NCBI RefSeq assembly: GCF_025359345.1
Contig: NZ_JANYGQ010000017.1
Coordinates: 232,487-296,486, forward strand
Length of the DNA: 64,000 nucleotides
Direction of reading: 5' to 3'
Source: Mucilaginibacter sp.
GTDB taxonomy: Bacteria; Bacteroidota; Bacteroidia; Sphingobacteriales; Sphingobacteriaceae
Each line of letters begins with the position of its first letter. The first letter of the stretch is position 1. Below, piece by piece: positions 48,622-56,614 of the stretch. The notes under the pieces were generated by a model, which worked only from the letters and a program-made list of their open reading frames with translations, did not search any database and was not told the origin of the DNA. A program made the position numbers and the translations under genes.

Positions 48622-48858
48622 TCAGCCCAGCTTCCCCACCACATCTAAATTCTGAAACACCCACTCATCGTGCGGTGCGTCGCCAAGTTCGGCGGTAAGG
48701 TCCTGGCCGGCCCAGTGTTCGTAGTGTTTGCCGTTGCGCCAAAGGCGACTGCGCGATACATCGTAAATAATTCCCTTATAGGCTATCCATACCTCAGGTT
48801 TGTCCTGCCCGTTGCGTAAAGCGAGTTGCGATTTTGTGTAGGTAGCAAGTTCTGCCAT
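48622..48858 (-). CDS. Cytochrome b5-like heme-binding domain protein
   Basis: TKSQLALRNGQDKPEVWIAYKGIIYDVSRSRLWRNGKHYEHWAGQDLTAELGDAPH. Confidence 0.85.
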   Translation of the reverse strand: MAELATYTKSQLALRNGQDKPEVWIAYKGIIYDVSRSRLWRNGKHYEHWAGQDLTAELGDAPHDEWVFQNLDVVGKLG

Positions 48859-48948
48859 ATTACACGCAAATCTATGCGTTTTTAAACAATGGCTGTATTA
48901 CAATATCCAATAAATCCCCAAATCGGACAAATCCCGGTTCAGACAACT

Positions 48949-48978
48949 AAAAAGCCCGGAAAAAATCCGGGCTTTTTG
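48949..48978 (-). terminator. Bidirectional intrinsic terminator
   Basis: aaaagcccgga-aaaaa-tccgggctttt. Confidence 0.85.
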
Positions 48979-49011
48979 TTTTATATAGATAGATGTAACT
49001 GAAATGAATTT

Positions 49012-49548
49012 TTAATTTTCGGCGTACACAGGTTTTGCTACGCCGTTATCATAAGCTTTAAGGCTTTTCTTTAGCAGCTTGCGTGCAACGTGTATACGTG
49101 TTTTAACGGTGCCGATAGGTATTTCTAAATGGTCGGCAATTTCGTGGTACTTGTGGCCCTCGAAATACATGGTGAAGGGCACGTAATAATCAGCAGGCAA
49201 CCTGTCTAATGCTTTTTTCAGGTCGTCCATCACAAACTTGGCTTCGCCCTGATTTTTGGTCGAGCTGAACACCAGGTTTGGAGAGCTTATTTCGTCACTT
49301 TTGGTTACAAAAGTGTTCATTTTTATAAAACGGCGATAGTTATTAATGAAGGTGTTCTTCATAATTGTGTATAACCACCCTTTCAAATTTGTTCCTTCTT
49401 TAAACTTATTATAATAAGTTATGGCCTTCAACATTGTATCCTGAACAAGGTCGTTAGCATCATCTGCGTCATGGGTAAAATGGAGGGCATAAGACCTTAA
49501 TGAGGTTGCCTGACGTAGTACTAGGGTGTTAAACTCAATCTTTGTCAT
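49012..49548 (-). CDS. ECF-type RNA polymerase sigma factor
   Basis: Start MTKIEFNTLV; DANDLVQDTMLKAITYYNKFKEGTNLKGWLYTIMKNTFINNYRR; HEIADHLEIPIGTVKTRIHVARKLL. Confidence 0.93.
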   Translation of the reverse strand: MTKIEFNTLVLRQATSLRSYALHFTHDADDANDLVQDTMLKAITYYNKFKEGTNLKGWLYTIMKNTFINNYRRFIKMNTFVTKSDEISSPNLVFSSTKNQGEAKFVMDDLKKALDRLPADYYVPFTMYFEGHKYHEIADHLEIPIGTVKTRIHVARKLLKKSLKAYDNGVAKPVYAEN

Positions 49549-49816
49549 ACTTGTTAAAGTTTTGTAACTATACTTAGGCAAGCATAGTGCCACTTACGCT
49601 TTGCCTGCTATGACGACTTTAATGTACAACAAGTAATTATTTGGAATTTTAAAGTGTGTATATGTTACACTATTGATATATTTAAATCGTTGGTAAACAG
49701 TAGTATTGCGGACAATTCTATGACACTATTTCTCTAAGGAGTAGCGAGTTTAGGTAACAGGAATGTTATATTTCCCAGCGGTTTTTAAAGGTGTATTTTA
49801 TTTCTAATAAAATTAT

Positions 49817-50836
49817 TTAACTAATAATATTCACCTCGCGTTGTAACAAAACGCCAAATTTAGTGTACACACTGTCTATGATTTGCGACGAAAAACTGTA
49901 CACTTCTTCGCCCGTTGCGCCACCATGGTTCACCAGTACCAGCGCTTGGTTTTTCCACGTACCTGTGTGGCCAACTACTTTTCCCTTCCATCCGCACTGT
50001 TCAATCAGCCAGCCAGCAGCCAGCTTTACCAGTCCATCGCCGCCGGGGTAGTTCACCACTTCCGGGAATTTGGCATGCACCTGTGCAAATAGTTCGGCGC
50101 TGATGATGGGATTTTTAAAAAAACTGCCCGCATTGCCAATGGTCGAAGGATCGGGAAGTTTGGATACCCGGATATGCGACACTACCTGCGATACATCTTT
50201 TAATGTTGGCTCCGTTATTCCGCGGTTTTGCAGTTCCTGCTCAATGGCACCGTATTTTAAATTAAAATTGGGCACTAGCGACAAATGGAATTTTACCGAC
50301 ACTATAATATACTCTCCCTGCAGTTCGCTTTTAAATATGCTTTCGCGATAGCCGAATTTACAATCGGATTTGGTAAAAGTTTTAAAGGTGCCTGTTGCCA
50401 GCTCAAAGGCGTTGCAGCTTTGGAATACGTCTTTCAGCTCGACCCCATAGGCACCGATGTTCTGTATAGGCGATGCACCCACCGAGCCCGGTATTAAACT
50501 CAAATTCTCCATCCCTGCATAGCCGCGTGCCACGCAAAAGTTCACCAGGTCGTTCCAAACCTCTCCGCCGCCGGCCTCAACAAACACATCGTTATGGCTG
50601 ATCCTGTGCTCAATGCCGCGGATATTTATCCGAATAACCAGCCCCTCATAATCCTTCAGTAACAGCATGTTGCTGCCGCCGCCCAAAACCAGGTGAGGCA
50701 TCTGCTTCCACTGCGGATCCATAAACAACTCAACAAGGTGGTCATTGCGGTTAATCTCCACAAAATACCTGGCTTTGGCATCAACGCCGAAAGTGTTAAA
50801 ATTTTTAAGCGATACGTTTTCTTGTATTTGTAGCAT
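49817..50836 (-). CDS. murB: UDP-N-acetylmuramate dehydrogenase
   Basis: NTFGVDAKARYFVEI, LVLGGGSNMLLLKDYEGLVI, LSLIPGSVGASPIQNIGAYGVEL, GNAGSFFKNP. Confidence 0.95.
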   Translation of the reverse strand: MLQIQENVSLKNFNTFGVDAKARYFVEINRNDHLVELFMDPQWKQMPHLVLGGGSNMLLLKDYEGLVIRINIRGIEHRISHNDVFVEAGGGEVWNDLVNFCVARGYAGMENLSLIPGSVGASPIQNIGAYGVELKDVFQSCNAFELATGTFKTFTKSDCKFGYRESIFKSELQGEYIIVSVKFHLSLVPNFNLKYGAIEQELQNRGITEPTLKDVSQVVSHIRVSKLPDPSTIGNAGSFFKNPIISAELFAQVHAKFPEVVNYPGGDGLVKLAAGWLIEQCGWKGKVVGHTGTWKNQALVLVNHGGATGEEVYSFSSQIIDSVYTKFGVLLQREVNIIS

Positions 50837-50840
50837 GGGG

Positions 50841-50945
50841 TTGATGTGCGAATGTGCCGATGTGCAAATATAAACTAAGATTTATAGGATTTATTGGATT
50901 GTAGGATTTGATGTGCAGATGTGCGAATATGCAGAAGTGCGGATG
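50841..50945. repeat. Word-repeat cluster (gatgtgcgaatgtgccgatgtgcaaatat ... gatgtgcagatgtgcgaatatgcagaagtgcggatg)
   Basis: Recurring (g)atgtgc(r)(a) words upstream of murB. Confidence 0.8.
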
Positions 50946-50969
50946 AGAACAACCTTTTTGAAGCATATA

Positions 50970-51051
50970 ACTGCCACTCATCACTTCTACTCAACACAGC
51001 TAATCGAAACTGCCACTTACTACTTAACTCCACATTCAACTACTCACTCAA
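50970..51051. repeat. Word-repeat cluster (actgccact / tactcaac words)
   Basis: actgccactcatcacttctactcaac ... actgccacttactacttaactccacattcaactactcactcaac. Confidence 0.65.
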
Positions 51052-51753
51052 CAAAGATGCAACCACCAGCCCCAGCAACCCGCCATCAATAACGGTAACG
51101 ATTAAATTGCCATACTGATGCAGCGGCAGTCCAGTGGCCAGGCGGACAGCAACGGTTACCGCTGTAACCAATATTAGTTGCAGCCAAAAAGCCGATATAC
51201 TTTTTGCGCTTGTAAGTTCGCCTTTAGGCAGGGTTAAGCATACAATAGCGATAAACAAAAGCCCGAGCGCAGTGCTGCCATGCTGTAATATGGTAAACCC
51301 GAATAAATGGTAGCCATATATGTTAAACACCCGCTGCAAAACCGGCCACTGGTGCACATACATACCATTGGGGTGACTAAAACCATCCCACACAATATGC
51401 GATGCCGCCCCCAGCGCAACTGAAACCAGGATAGCCAGGAAATACCCAACGGTATAAAAAGTAACGTGCTGCCTGGCCCAGTAAAAGCGGCGGTTAAGTC
51501 CGCCAGGCAGGTGGGTTATCAGCTTTTCCTTGATAAAAATTTCGTACAAAATTACCAGCATAAAGGCCAGCGGCACATCAAACCAAACCAACCCCTGCCA
51601 GGTATGGCTATAGACCCTAACAATACGCATCCGCCCGAAATACTCAAAATCGGGCACCATGCTGCCAATAACCAGCCCCGTAGCCGAGAGCCCGTTTTTA
51701 AAAATCTTGCCAAAAGGCAAAACAATAGCAGGATGTGCAAAGGTGAATGGCAT
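51040..51753 (-). CDS. DUF4184-family membrane protein
   Basis: MPFTFAHPAIVLPFGKIFKNGLSATGLVIGSMVPDFEYF. Confidence 0.88.
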   Translation of the reverse strand: MPFTFAHPAIVLPFGKIFKNGLSATGLVIGSMVPDFEYFGRMRIVRVYSHTWQGLVWFDVPLAFMLVILYEIFIKEKLITHLPGGLNRRFYWARQHVTFYTVGYFLAILVSVALGAASHIVWDGFSHPNGMYVHQWPVLQRVFNIYGYHLFGFTILQHGSTALGLLFIAIVCLTLPKGELTSAKSISAFWLQLILVTAVTVAVRLATGLPLHQYGNLIVTVIDGGLLGLVVASLLSE

Positions 51754-51839
51754 GGGGTAAATATAAGATTTTTGAATGATGGGTTCAGGATGTGCAGGAA
51801 TGATTTGTGGATTTCCCCCAAGAGGTTTTACCCAGCCGA

Positions 51840-52739
51840 TCAGTTAATAACAGCCCCGATAGCAAAGTTTGTCCCGTCTTCAAAAACCGACCACTCCATT
51901 ACATTCAGGGCGCTCCGGTAAACGGCATATTTAACGCCATTGCGTGGGATGTCGTCGTAACGAAAGTTGCCGCCCTTAAAAACGCCCTTAATTCCGGGGA
52001 CGCGGGGATAAAGGCTGCCATGGTCGTTTACAGTTTCGGTGCCATAGCGTTCCCGCGAAAGTGTTTCAATACCGATAAAAAGGCCGTCTTCGGGTAGTTG
52101 GATATTATATTTCGAAATATCCACCCTGAATACCGGCAGCTTTTTTTGATTGTATACAATAAGGGTGTCCTTAATCAGCGGTTCGCCAGGCTCCATGCTG
52201 TCTTTTACCTTCGAATATAGGGTCACCCTAAACGCCCTTTCAATGCCCTTATGGTTGTTGAGCAATACATATTCAACTGCGGTAACAGTGCCGGTAAGTT
52301 TATCGTTATTGGGTATGTATTCGGCAATCTCTTCGTTGGTAGCAAACAAGTATCCGCCGGTTGCCTGCAGGTTAATATTGCCGAAGGGGGTGCCTTTAGG
52401 CTTCGAATTTATGGTTACTTCGTGCAGTGCGGTGGTAATAGCACTGAGCATCAATGTATCCGGGTATTTGCCGCCCGGTTTATAATAAAGGGTTTTATAG
52501 CCAACGCACGAAACCGTTATGCTTTTACCACCGATGTTGTTTTTATCAATATTAATTACCCCATCAGCACCTGTGATATAGCTACCGGTATTAATGCCGG
52601 AAACTGTTGCGCGCTCAATACCTTTTAAGGTAAGGCTATCGGCAATAGTTAGGCGCCATATATTATTAGCATTGCTTTGTGATAGCACAGTAGTTGTAAC
52701 ACAAACTAAAAATAATGTAACAAGTGTTGATTTTTTCAT
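51840..52739 (-). CDS. Secreted protein with carboxypeptidase-regulatory-like domain
   Basis: Signal peptide; RATVSGINTGSYITGADGVINIDKNNIGGKSITVSCVGYKTLYY. Confidence 0.7.
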   Translation of the reverse strand: MKKSTLVTLFLVCVTTTVLSQSNANNIWRLTIADSLTLKGIERATVSGINTGSYITGADGVINIDKNNIGGKSITVSCVGYKTLYYKPGGKYPDTLMLSAITTALHEVTINSKPKGTPFGNINLQATGGYLFATNEEIAEYIPNNDKLTGTVTAVEYVLLNNHKGIERAFRVTLYSKVKDSMEPGEPLIKDTLIVYNQKKLPVFRVDISKYNIQLPEDGLFIGIETLSRERYGTETVNDHGSLYPRVPGIKGVFKGGNFRYDDIPRNGVKYAVYRSALNVMEWSVFEDGTNFAIGAVIN

Positions 52740-52885
52740 TGCGACAAGGTATTTAACGGATAATAAAGTCTAAGTATTTTTTATTGTGCCCGTTATTTTT
52801 TTGCTCCAGTTTAAAGATTTCAAAATCATTAGCGCACCGCAAAAACGGTACTTATAAACCTTATATTTGAATAACCACAACCACC

Positions 52886-53077
52886 ATGCAAACCCCAAAC
52901 GAAGAATACACCAACCAACAACCGTCACCCGAAAATAAAGAGCCAATCTTTCTGCCACGGACCAATGGTTGGGGGTGGTCGCTTAATTTTAACCGGCGGG
53001 AATCGTATTTCGTGCTGGCTATTATTTTAGGTGTGCCCTTTGCCGTAGTGTTATGTGTCATTTTATTTGTTAAATAA
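52886..53077 (+). CDS. Small membrane protein with DUF5808-like motif
   Basis: EPIFLPRTNGWGWSLNFNRRESYFVLAIILGVPFAVVLCVILFV. Confidence 0.6.
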   Translation: MQTPNEEYTNQQPSPENKEPIFLPRTNGWGWSLNFNRRESYFVLAIILGVPFAVVLCVILFVK

Positions 53078-53095
53078 CATTGGACGGCGCGTAAT

Positions 53096-53485
53096 TTAAA
53101 ACCCCATCCCCACACTGTTCTCTTTCAAAAAAACCTTGAATTTATCCTGTAGCCGGTGAAACTCCGCTATTATCCTCAACCCTTCGGCAGTAAGCGTTGC
53201 GTTGCCGCCGCCTTTGCCGCCACGATGGCTGGTTACCAATGGTGATTTAAAGTGGGTGTTCATGTGGTTAATAAGGTCCCACGCCTGTTTGTAACTCATT
53301 TTCATCTGCAGCGCTGCCTGCCTGATAGAGCCGGATTGATTTATCCGCTCCAGCAGCTCGATACGGCCATGGCCCAGGATTTTCTCGCCGGCTGTTTCAA
53401 CCCATATCCGCCCGTTTAGTGTAAATATCTGCTCCATTGGCCTGGTTTTGTTTTCAACTGTTAAGGTATAAATATAGTCAGGCAT
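53096..53485 (-). CDS. ModE N-terminal-like winged-helix regulator
   Basis: RIELLERINQSGSIRQAALQMKMSYKQAWDLINHMNTHFKSPLVTSHRGGKGGGNATLTAEG. Confidence 0.85.
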   Translation of the reverse strand: MPDYIYTLTVENKTRPMEQIFTLNGRIWVETAGEKILGHGRIELLERINQSGSIRQAALQMKMSYKQAWDLINHMNTHFKSPLVTSHRGGKGGGNATLTAEGLRIIAEFHRLQDKFKVFLKENSVGMGF

Positions 53486-53634
53486 TTATAAACGGCTTTA
53501 CCTCTTTTTAAAATATAATTTATTTGCCGACCATATTTTGATTGGGCCTTCTTTTTTCCTATCATTATATTTTTAAAAGTATAACGAATCCTATACTGGA
53601 AATTTAACCCTGTCAACCCAAAACCTATTATACT

Positions 53635-54249
53635 ATGCAAACCAACTTACCCTCGCTTAAAAAAAACGTTCTAAAGTATTTCAAAATTAATGCGCTGTTA
53701 GCGTTTGTATTTCTTTCGGCCTCATTGGCGCCGCAGCTGACAAAAGCCCAGACCCCGCCTGATACCATTAAAGTACAGGGTGCCACCTATCAAAAAATAA
53801 AAGAGAAACCGGAGTACCCCAAAGTGGTGGGCTATTTGAGTTTTATAGTACCGATAGTTACCCATGCTGATGGTAAATTCACCCCCAATTTCGATCATCA
53901 TACCGCCAGCATCGGTTTCCCGGTAGGCGTTAACGTGTTGTACAGCGCCAAATTTGGCTTTAGCTACGAGTTCACGCCAACTATAAAATCATCAGGCGGA
54001 ACCAGCAAAATGAGCAACCTGTTGTTCGACCCGGGCACCATGTTCCGCTTCGAACACGGGTTTACCATTATCACACGGCTGGCTTTTGAAACATCAGGCC
54101 GGTATGGTTTTACGCCGGTATTTAACAAGGTTTACGCACGCTCAAAGGATGTAAATTACTTTGTGGCCCTGTCGCTGCCAAACCGTTTCGGCAACGCCGA
54201 TCCGTATTCAATTGGGCTAAACGTGCAATTTGGGTTTACTTTTAATTAA
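53635..54249 (+). CDS. Secreted hypothetical protein, outer-membrane-like
   Basis: Signal peptide; beta-rich sequence ending YSIGLNVQFGFTFN. Confidence 0.6.
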   Translation: MQTNLPSLKKNVLKYFKINALLAFVFLSASLAPQLTKAQTPPDTIKVQGATYQKIKEKPEYPKVVGYLSFIVPIVTHADGKFTPNFDHHTASIGFPVGVNVLYSAKFGFSYEFTPTIKSSGGTSKMSNLLFDPGTMFRFEHGFTIITRLAFETSGRYGFTPVFNKVYARSKDVNYFVALSLPNRFGNADPYSIGLNVQFGFTFN

Positions 54250-54369
54250 TCAGGGGTTATTGTCAGCTAAGGTGCCCCATCAAATTTTTATTTCAAATTC
54301 CTTTGAATTCCTCCCTTTATTAGTTAACTTGGTACAACCAATTGCTAACCATTAATAAAGGAGTTTCTT

Positions 54370-54549
54370 ATGAAGAAAAAAGCTACCTTAGTTAATCAGC
54401 CTGGTAAGACTGAGACTAATAAGTCCGAACCTTTGCCCCGTCAAATTACCGTTCAAGTTGTTCATCACCACCATTCATTTTGCGACCATTCGCATGGCCG
54501 TGTTAACAGGTATCCTTTTGGTGGCAGCCACGGGCCCGAGGCATTTTAA
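54370..54549 (+). CDS. Unlisted small His-rich ORF (59 aa)
   Basis: aaaggagtttctt-ATG; MKKKATLVNQPGKTETNKSEPLPRQITVQVVHHHHSFCDHSHGRVNRYPFGGSHGPEAF*. Confidence 0.5.
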   Translation: MKKKATLVNQPGKTETNKSEPLPRQITVQVVHHHHSFCDHSHGRVNRYPFGGSHGPEAF

Positions 54550-54594
54550 CGACCGCTGTTGCGGGTTTACCACGGGTTCCGTAGCTTTACTGCT

Positions 54595-55038
54595 ATGGCC
54601 CGTATTAAATACGCACCAACAATTTTATTGTTGTGTATCCTATGCCTTAGCTGCAACTTAAACAGCGGCGGTGCAAATTCAGCATCCGCCCCCAAAACTT
54701 CGCAAAAAAATGCGGATGAGAATTTTGATGTTTTTTTTAGCAGGTTTAAAACTGATTCTGTTTTTCAAAAATCTCGCATCCGGTTCCCGCTTAAAATTAA
54801 ACTTACCGCCGGCGAAGGCGACATCGACTCGACAAACTTAATTCCTGCAGGCAGCTTGCCTTACATCAATTTATTTACAGTAAACGGAGCAAAAAGAATT
54901 GTCAAAAAAACTGTTTTGAGCCCTGTAAAAGTCGACGTACTTTTTCAACTGCAGGATAATGGCTTTGAAGAAAATTTTACTTTTGTAAAGAAGGCTGGCC
55001 AATGGAACCTTGTTTTAATAGTTGACGAGTCTGATTGA
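54595..55038 (+). CDS. Hypothetical lipoprotein
   Basis: ATG 54595: MARIKYAPTILLLCILCLSCNLNSGG lipobox. Confidence 0.65.
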   Translation: MARIKYAPTILLLCILCLSCNLNSGGANSASAPKTSQKNADENFDVFFSRFKTDSVFQKSRIRFPLKIKLTAGEGDIDSTNLIPAGSLPYINLFTVNGAKRIVKKTVLSPVKVDVLFQLQDNGFEENFTFVKKAGQWNLVLIVDESD

Positions 55039-55067
55039 TCAATAATTTCTCCAATTTTACCGACCCA

Positions 55068-55874
55068 ATGCAAAATCAGGACATAACCGAAAGCTTCCAG
55101 CATGTAGATCAGTCGCAAACAGACTTCCTGATAAAGTTCCTGGAAGACGTGCACCGCTGCGAAACTGTACAGGAAGGTTTTGCAAAACAACTGGCTTGGC
55201 TTAACATACAACCCGGCCAGCACGTGCTTGACGTGGGCTGCGGCATTGGCGACCAGGCATTTGCTATGGCTAAACTTACCGGCAAAACGGGCAGCGTTAC
55301 CGGCACCGATATCAGCACCGCGATGATAACAATGGCCCAACACCGGCATGCAATGACAGACTTACCCCTGCAGGTTTTAGTTGCCCCTGCGGCCCGACAG
55401 CCCTTTGCAAAGGATTCGTTTGATATAATCCGCACCGAGCGTGTGCTGATGTATCTTAAAAATATCGAAGAAGTGTTTGTCGAATACACGCGGCTGTTAA
55501 AGCCCGGCGGCAAGTTGCTTATTTTTGATGTTGACTGGGATGCGCTGGTATTGCCTCACCCCGATAAAGAGCTAACCCGCCGTATAGTTGAGTTTATAAG
55601 CGACAGCTTTCCATCAGGCCGCATCGGCGCCGAGCTGTTTTGCCATTTTAAGGACTCCGGCTTTAAGGATATACAAATAAGGCCACATGGCTACATGCAC
55701 AACCTCGAGCTTACTAAGCGCATTATAGGCGGCATAATATCTACCGGCGTGGATCACAACGTTTTTACCAACGATGAAGTTAACGGCTGGTGGGCTGAGT
55801 TAGAAAGGGCCGACGCTGCCGGTCAATTCTTTTCCTGTTTCCAGGGATTTATAGTGATGGGGACGCGGAATTAG
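55068..55874 (+). CDS. Class I SAM-dependent methyltransferase
   Basis: HVLDVGCGIGDQAFAMAKLTGKTGSVTGTDIST; FDIIRTERVLMYLKN; LKPGGKLLIFDVDW. Confidence 0.92.
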   Translation: MQNQDITESFQHVDQSQTDFLIKFLEDVHRCETVQEGFAKQLAWLNIQPGQHVLDVGCGIGDQAFAMAKLTGKTGSVTGTDISTAMITMAQHRHAMTDLPLQVLVAPAARQPFAKDSFDIIRTERVLMYLKNIEEVFVEYTRLLKPGGKLLIFDVDWDALVLPHPDKELTRRIVEFISDSFPSGRIGAELFCHFKDSGFKDIQIRPHGYMHNLELTKRIIGGIISTGVDHNVFTNDEVNGWWAELERADAAGQFFSCFQGFIVMGTRN

Positions 55875-55881
55875 ATTTGCT

Positions 55882-56427
55882 TTACCTGTCGTGCTGGTCC
55901 CAAACCAGTTTGCTAACGTCATAACCAATGCTTTTGGCTTTTTCAAGATAATCGCTTTTGATAGCTTCGGGAATAGTTTTTTCGCGGGATAAGATCCACA
56001 AATAGTTAAGGTTATTGCCGGCTATTAAAGCATATTTATAATTATCATCAATGGCTATCACATTATACCCGGCATAAAACGGCCCGAAAAAGGATACCTG
56101 CAGGCGGCCGGTGTTTGGATCGCCGACAAATTTTGCTTTACCAACGCTTTGTTTCCATTTGTTATTTACAAAATCGTAGCCCCGGTTATCAACCCTGATT
56201 AATCCGTCGCCTCTCAGCGTATAAGTGGCCGTTACGTTGTTGAGGTTCTTTTCATACTTAAAATCAAGCCGGGCTATTTCATACCATTTACCCAGGTATT
56301 TGTCTTTATAAAATGGTTTTACTGCTTTTGTCCCTTTGGGGATAGAAACGCACGAGCTGAGCTTTAACGCAACGGCCGCTGCGCCCAGTCCCAATGCTAA
56401 CGCCAATTGCCAATTTTTTAGTTTCAT
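55882..56427 (-). CDS. Lipocalin-family lipoprotein (Blc-like)
   Basis: KDKYLGKWYEIARLDFKYEKNLNNVTATYTL; YALIAGNNLNYLWILSREKTI. Confidence 0.88.
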   Translation of the reverse strand: MKLKNWQLALALGLGAAAVALKLSSCVSIPKGTKAVKPFYKDKYLGKWYEIARLDFKYEKNLNNVTATYTLRGDGLIRVDNRGYDFVNNKWKQSVGKAKFVGDPNTGRLQVSFFGPFYAGYNVIAIDDNYKYALIAGNNLNYLWILSREKTIPEAIKSDYLEKAKSIGYDVSKLVWDQHDR

Positions 56428-56614
56428 AATGTAGTTTTAATTAACCCAGTTACCAATGCTTGTGTAACCGGGATAATAATTATTTGTTTTTAAAAATGCA
56501 CGTGTTAAAACCAAAATCAACCAGGTACACTACAGAATCGTTACATTATCTTTTTGTTAAGCCCATCTGTCCGTCAAAATCAATCAGTACTTTTGGTATT
56601 ACAAATATCATCCT

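Noticed and set aside
53096-53485. Molybdate uptake locus from the ModE-like regulator
   Set aside because: No modABC or molybdenum cofactor genes nearby.
54458-54661. 67-aa plus ORF
   Set aside because: Out of frame with the better-supported small ORF (54370) and lipoprotein (54595); no RBS.
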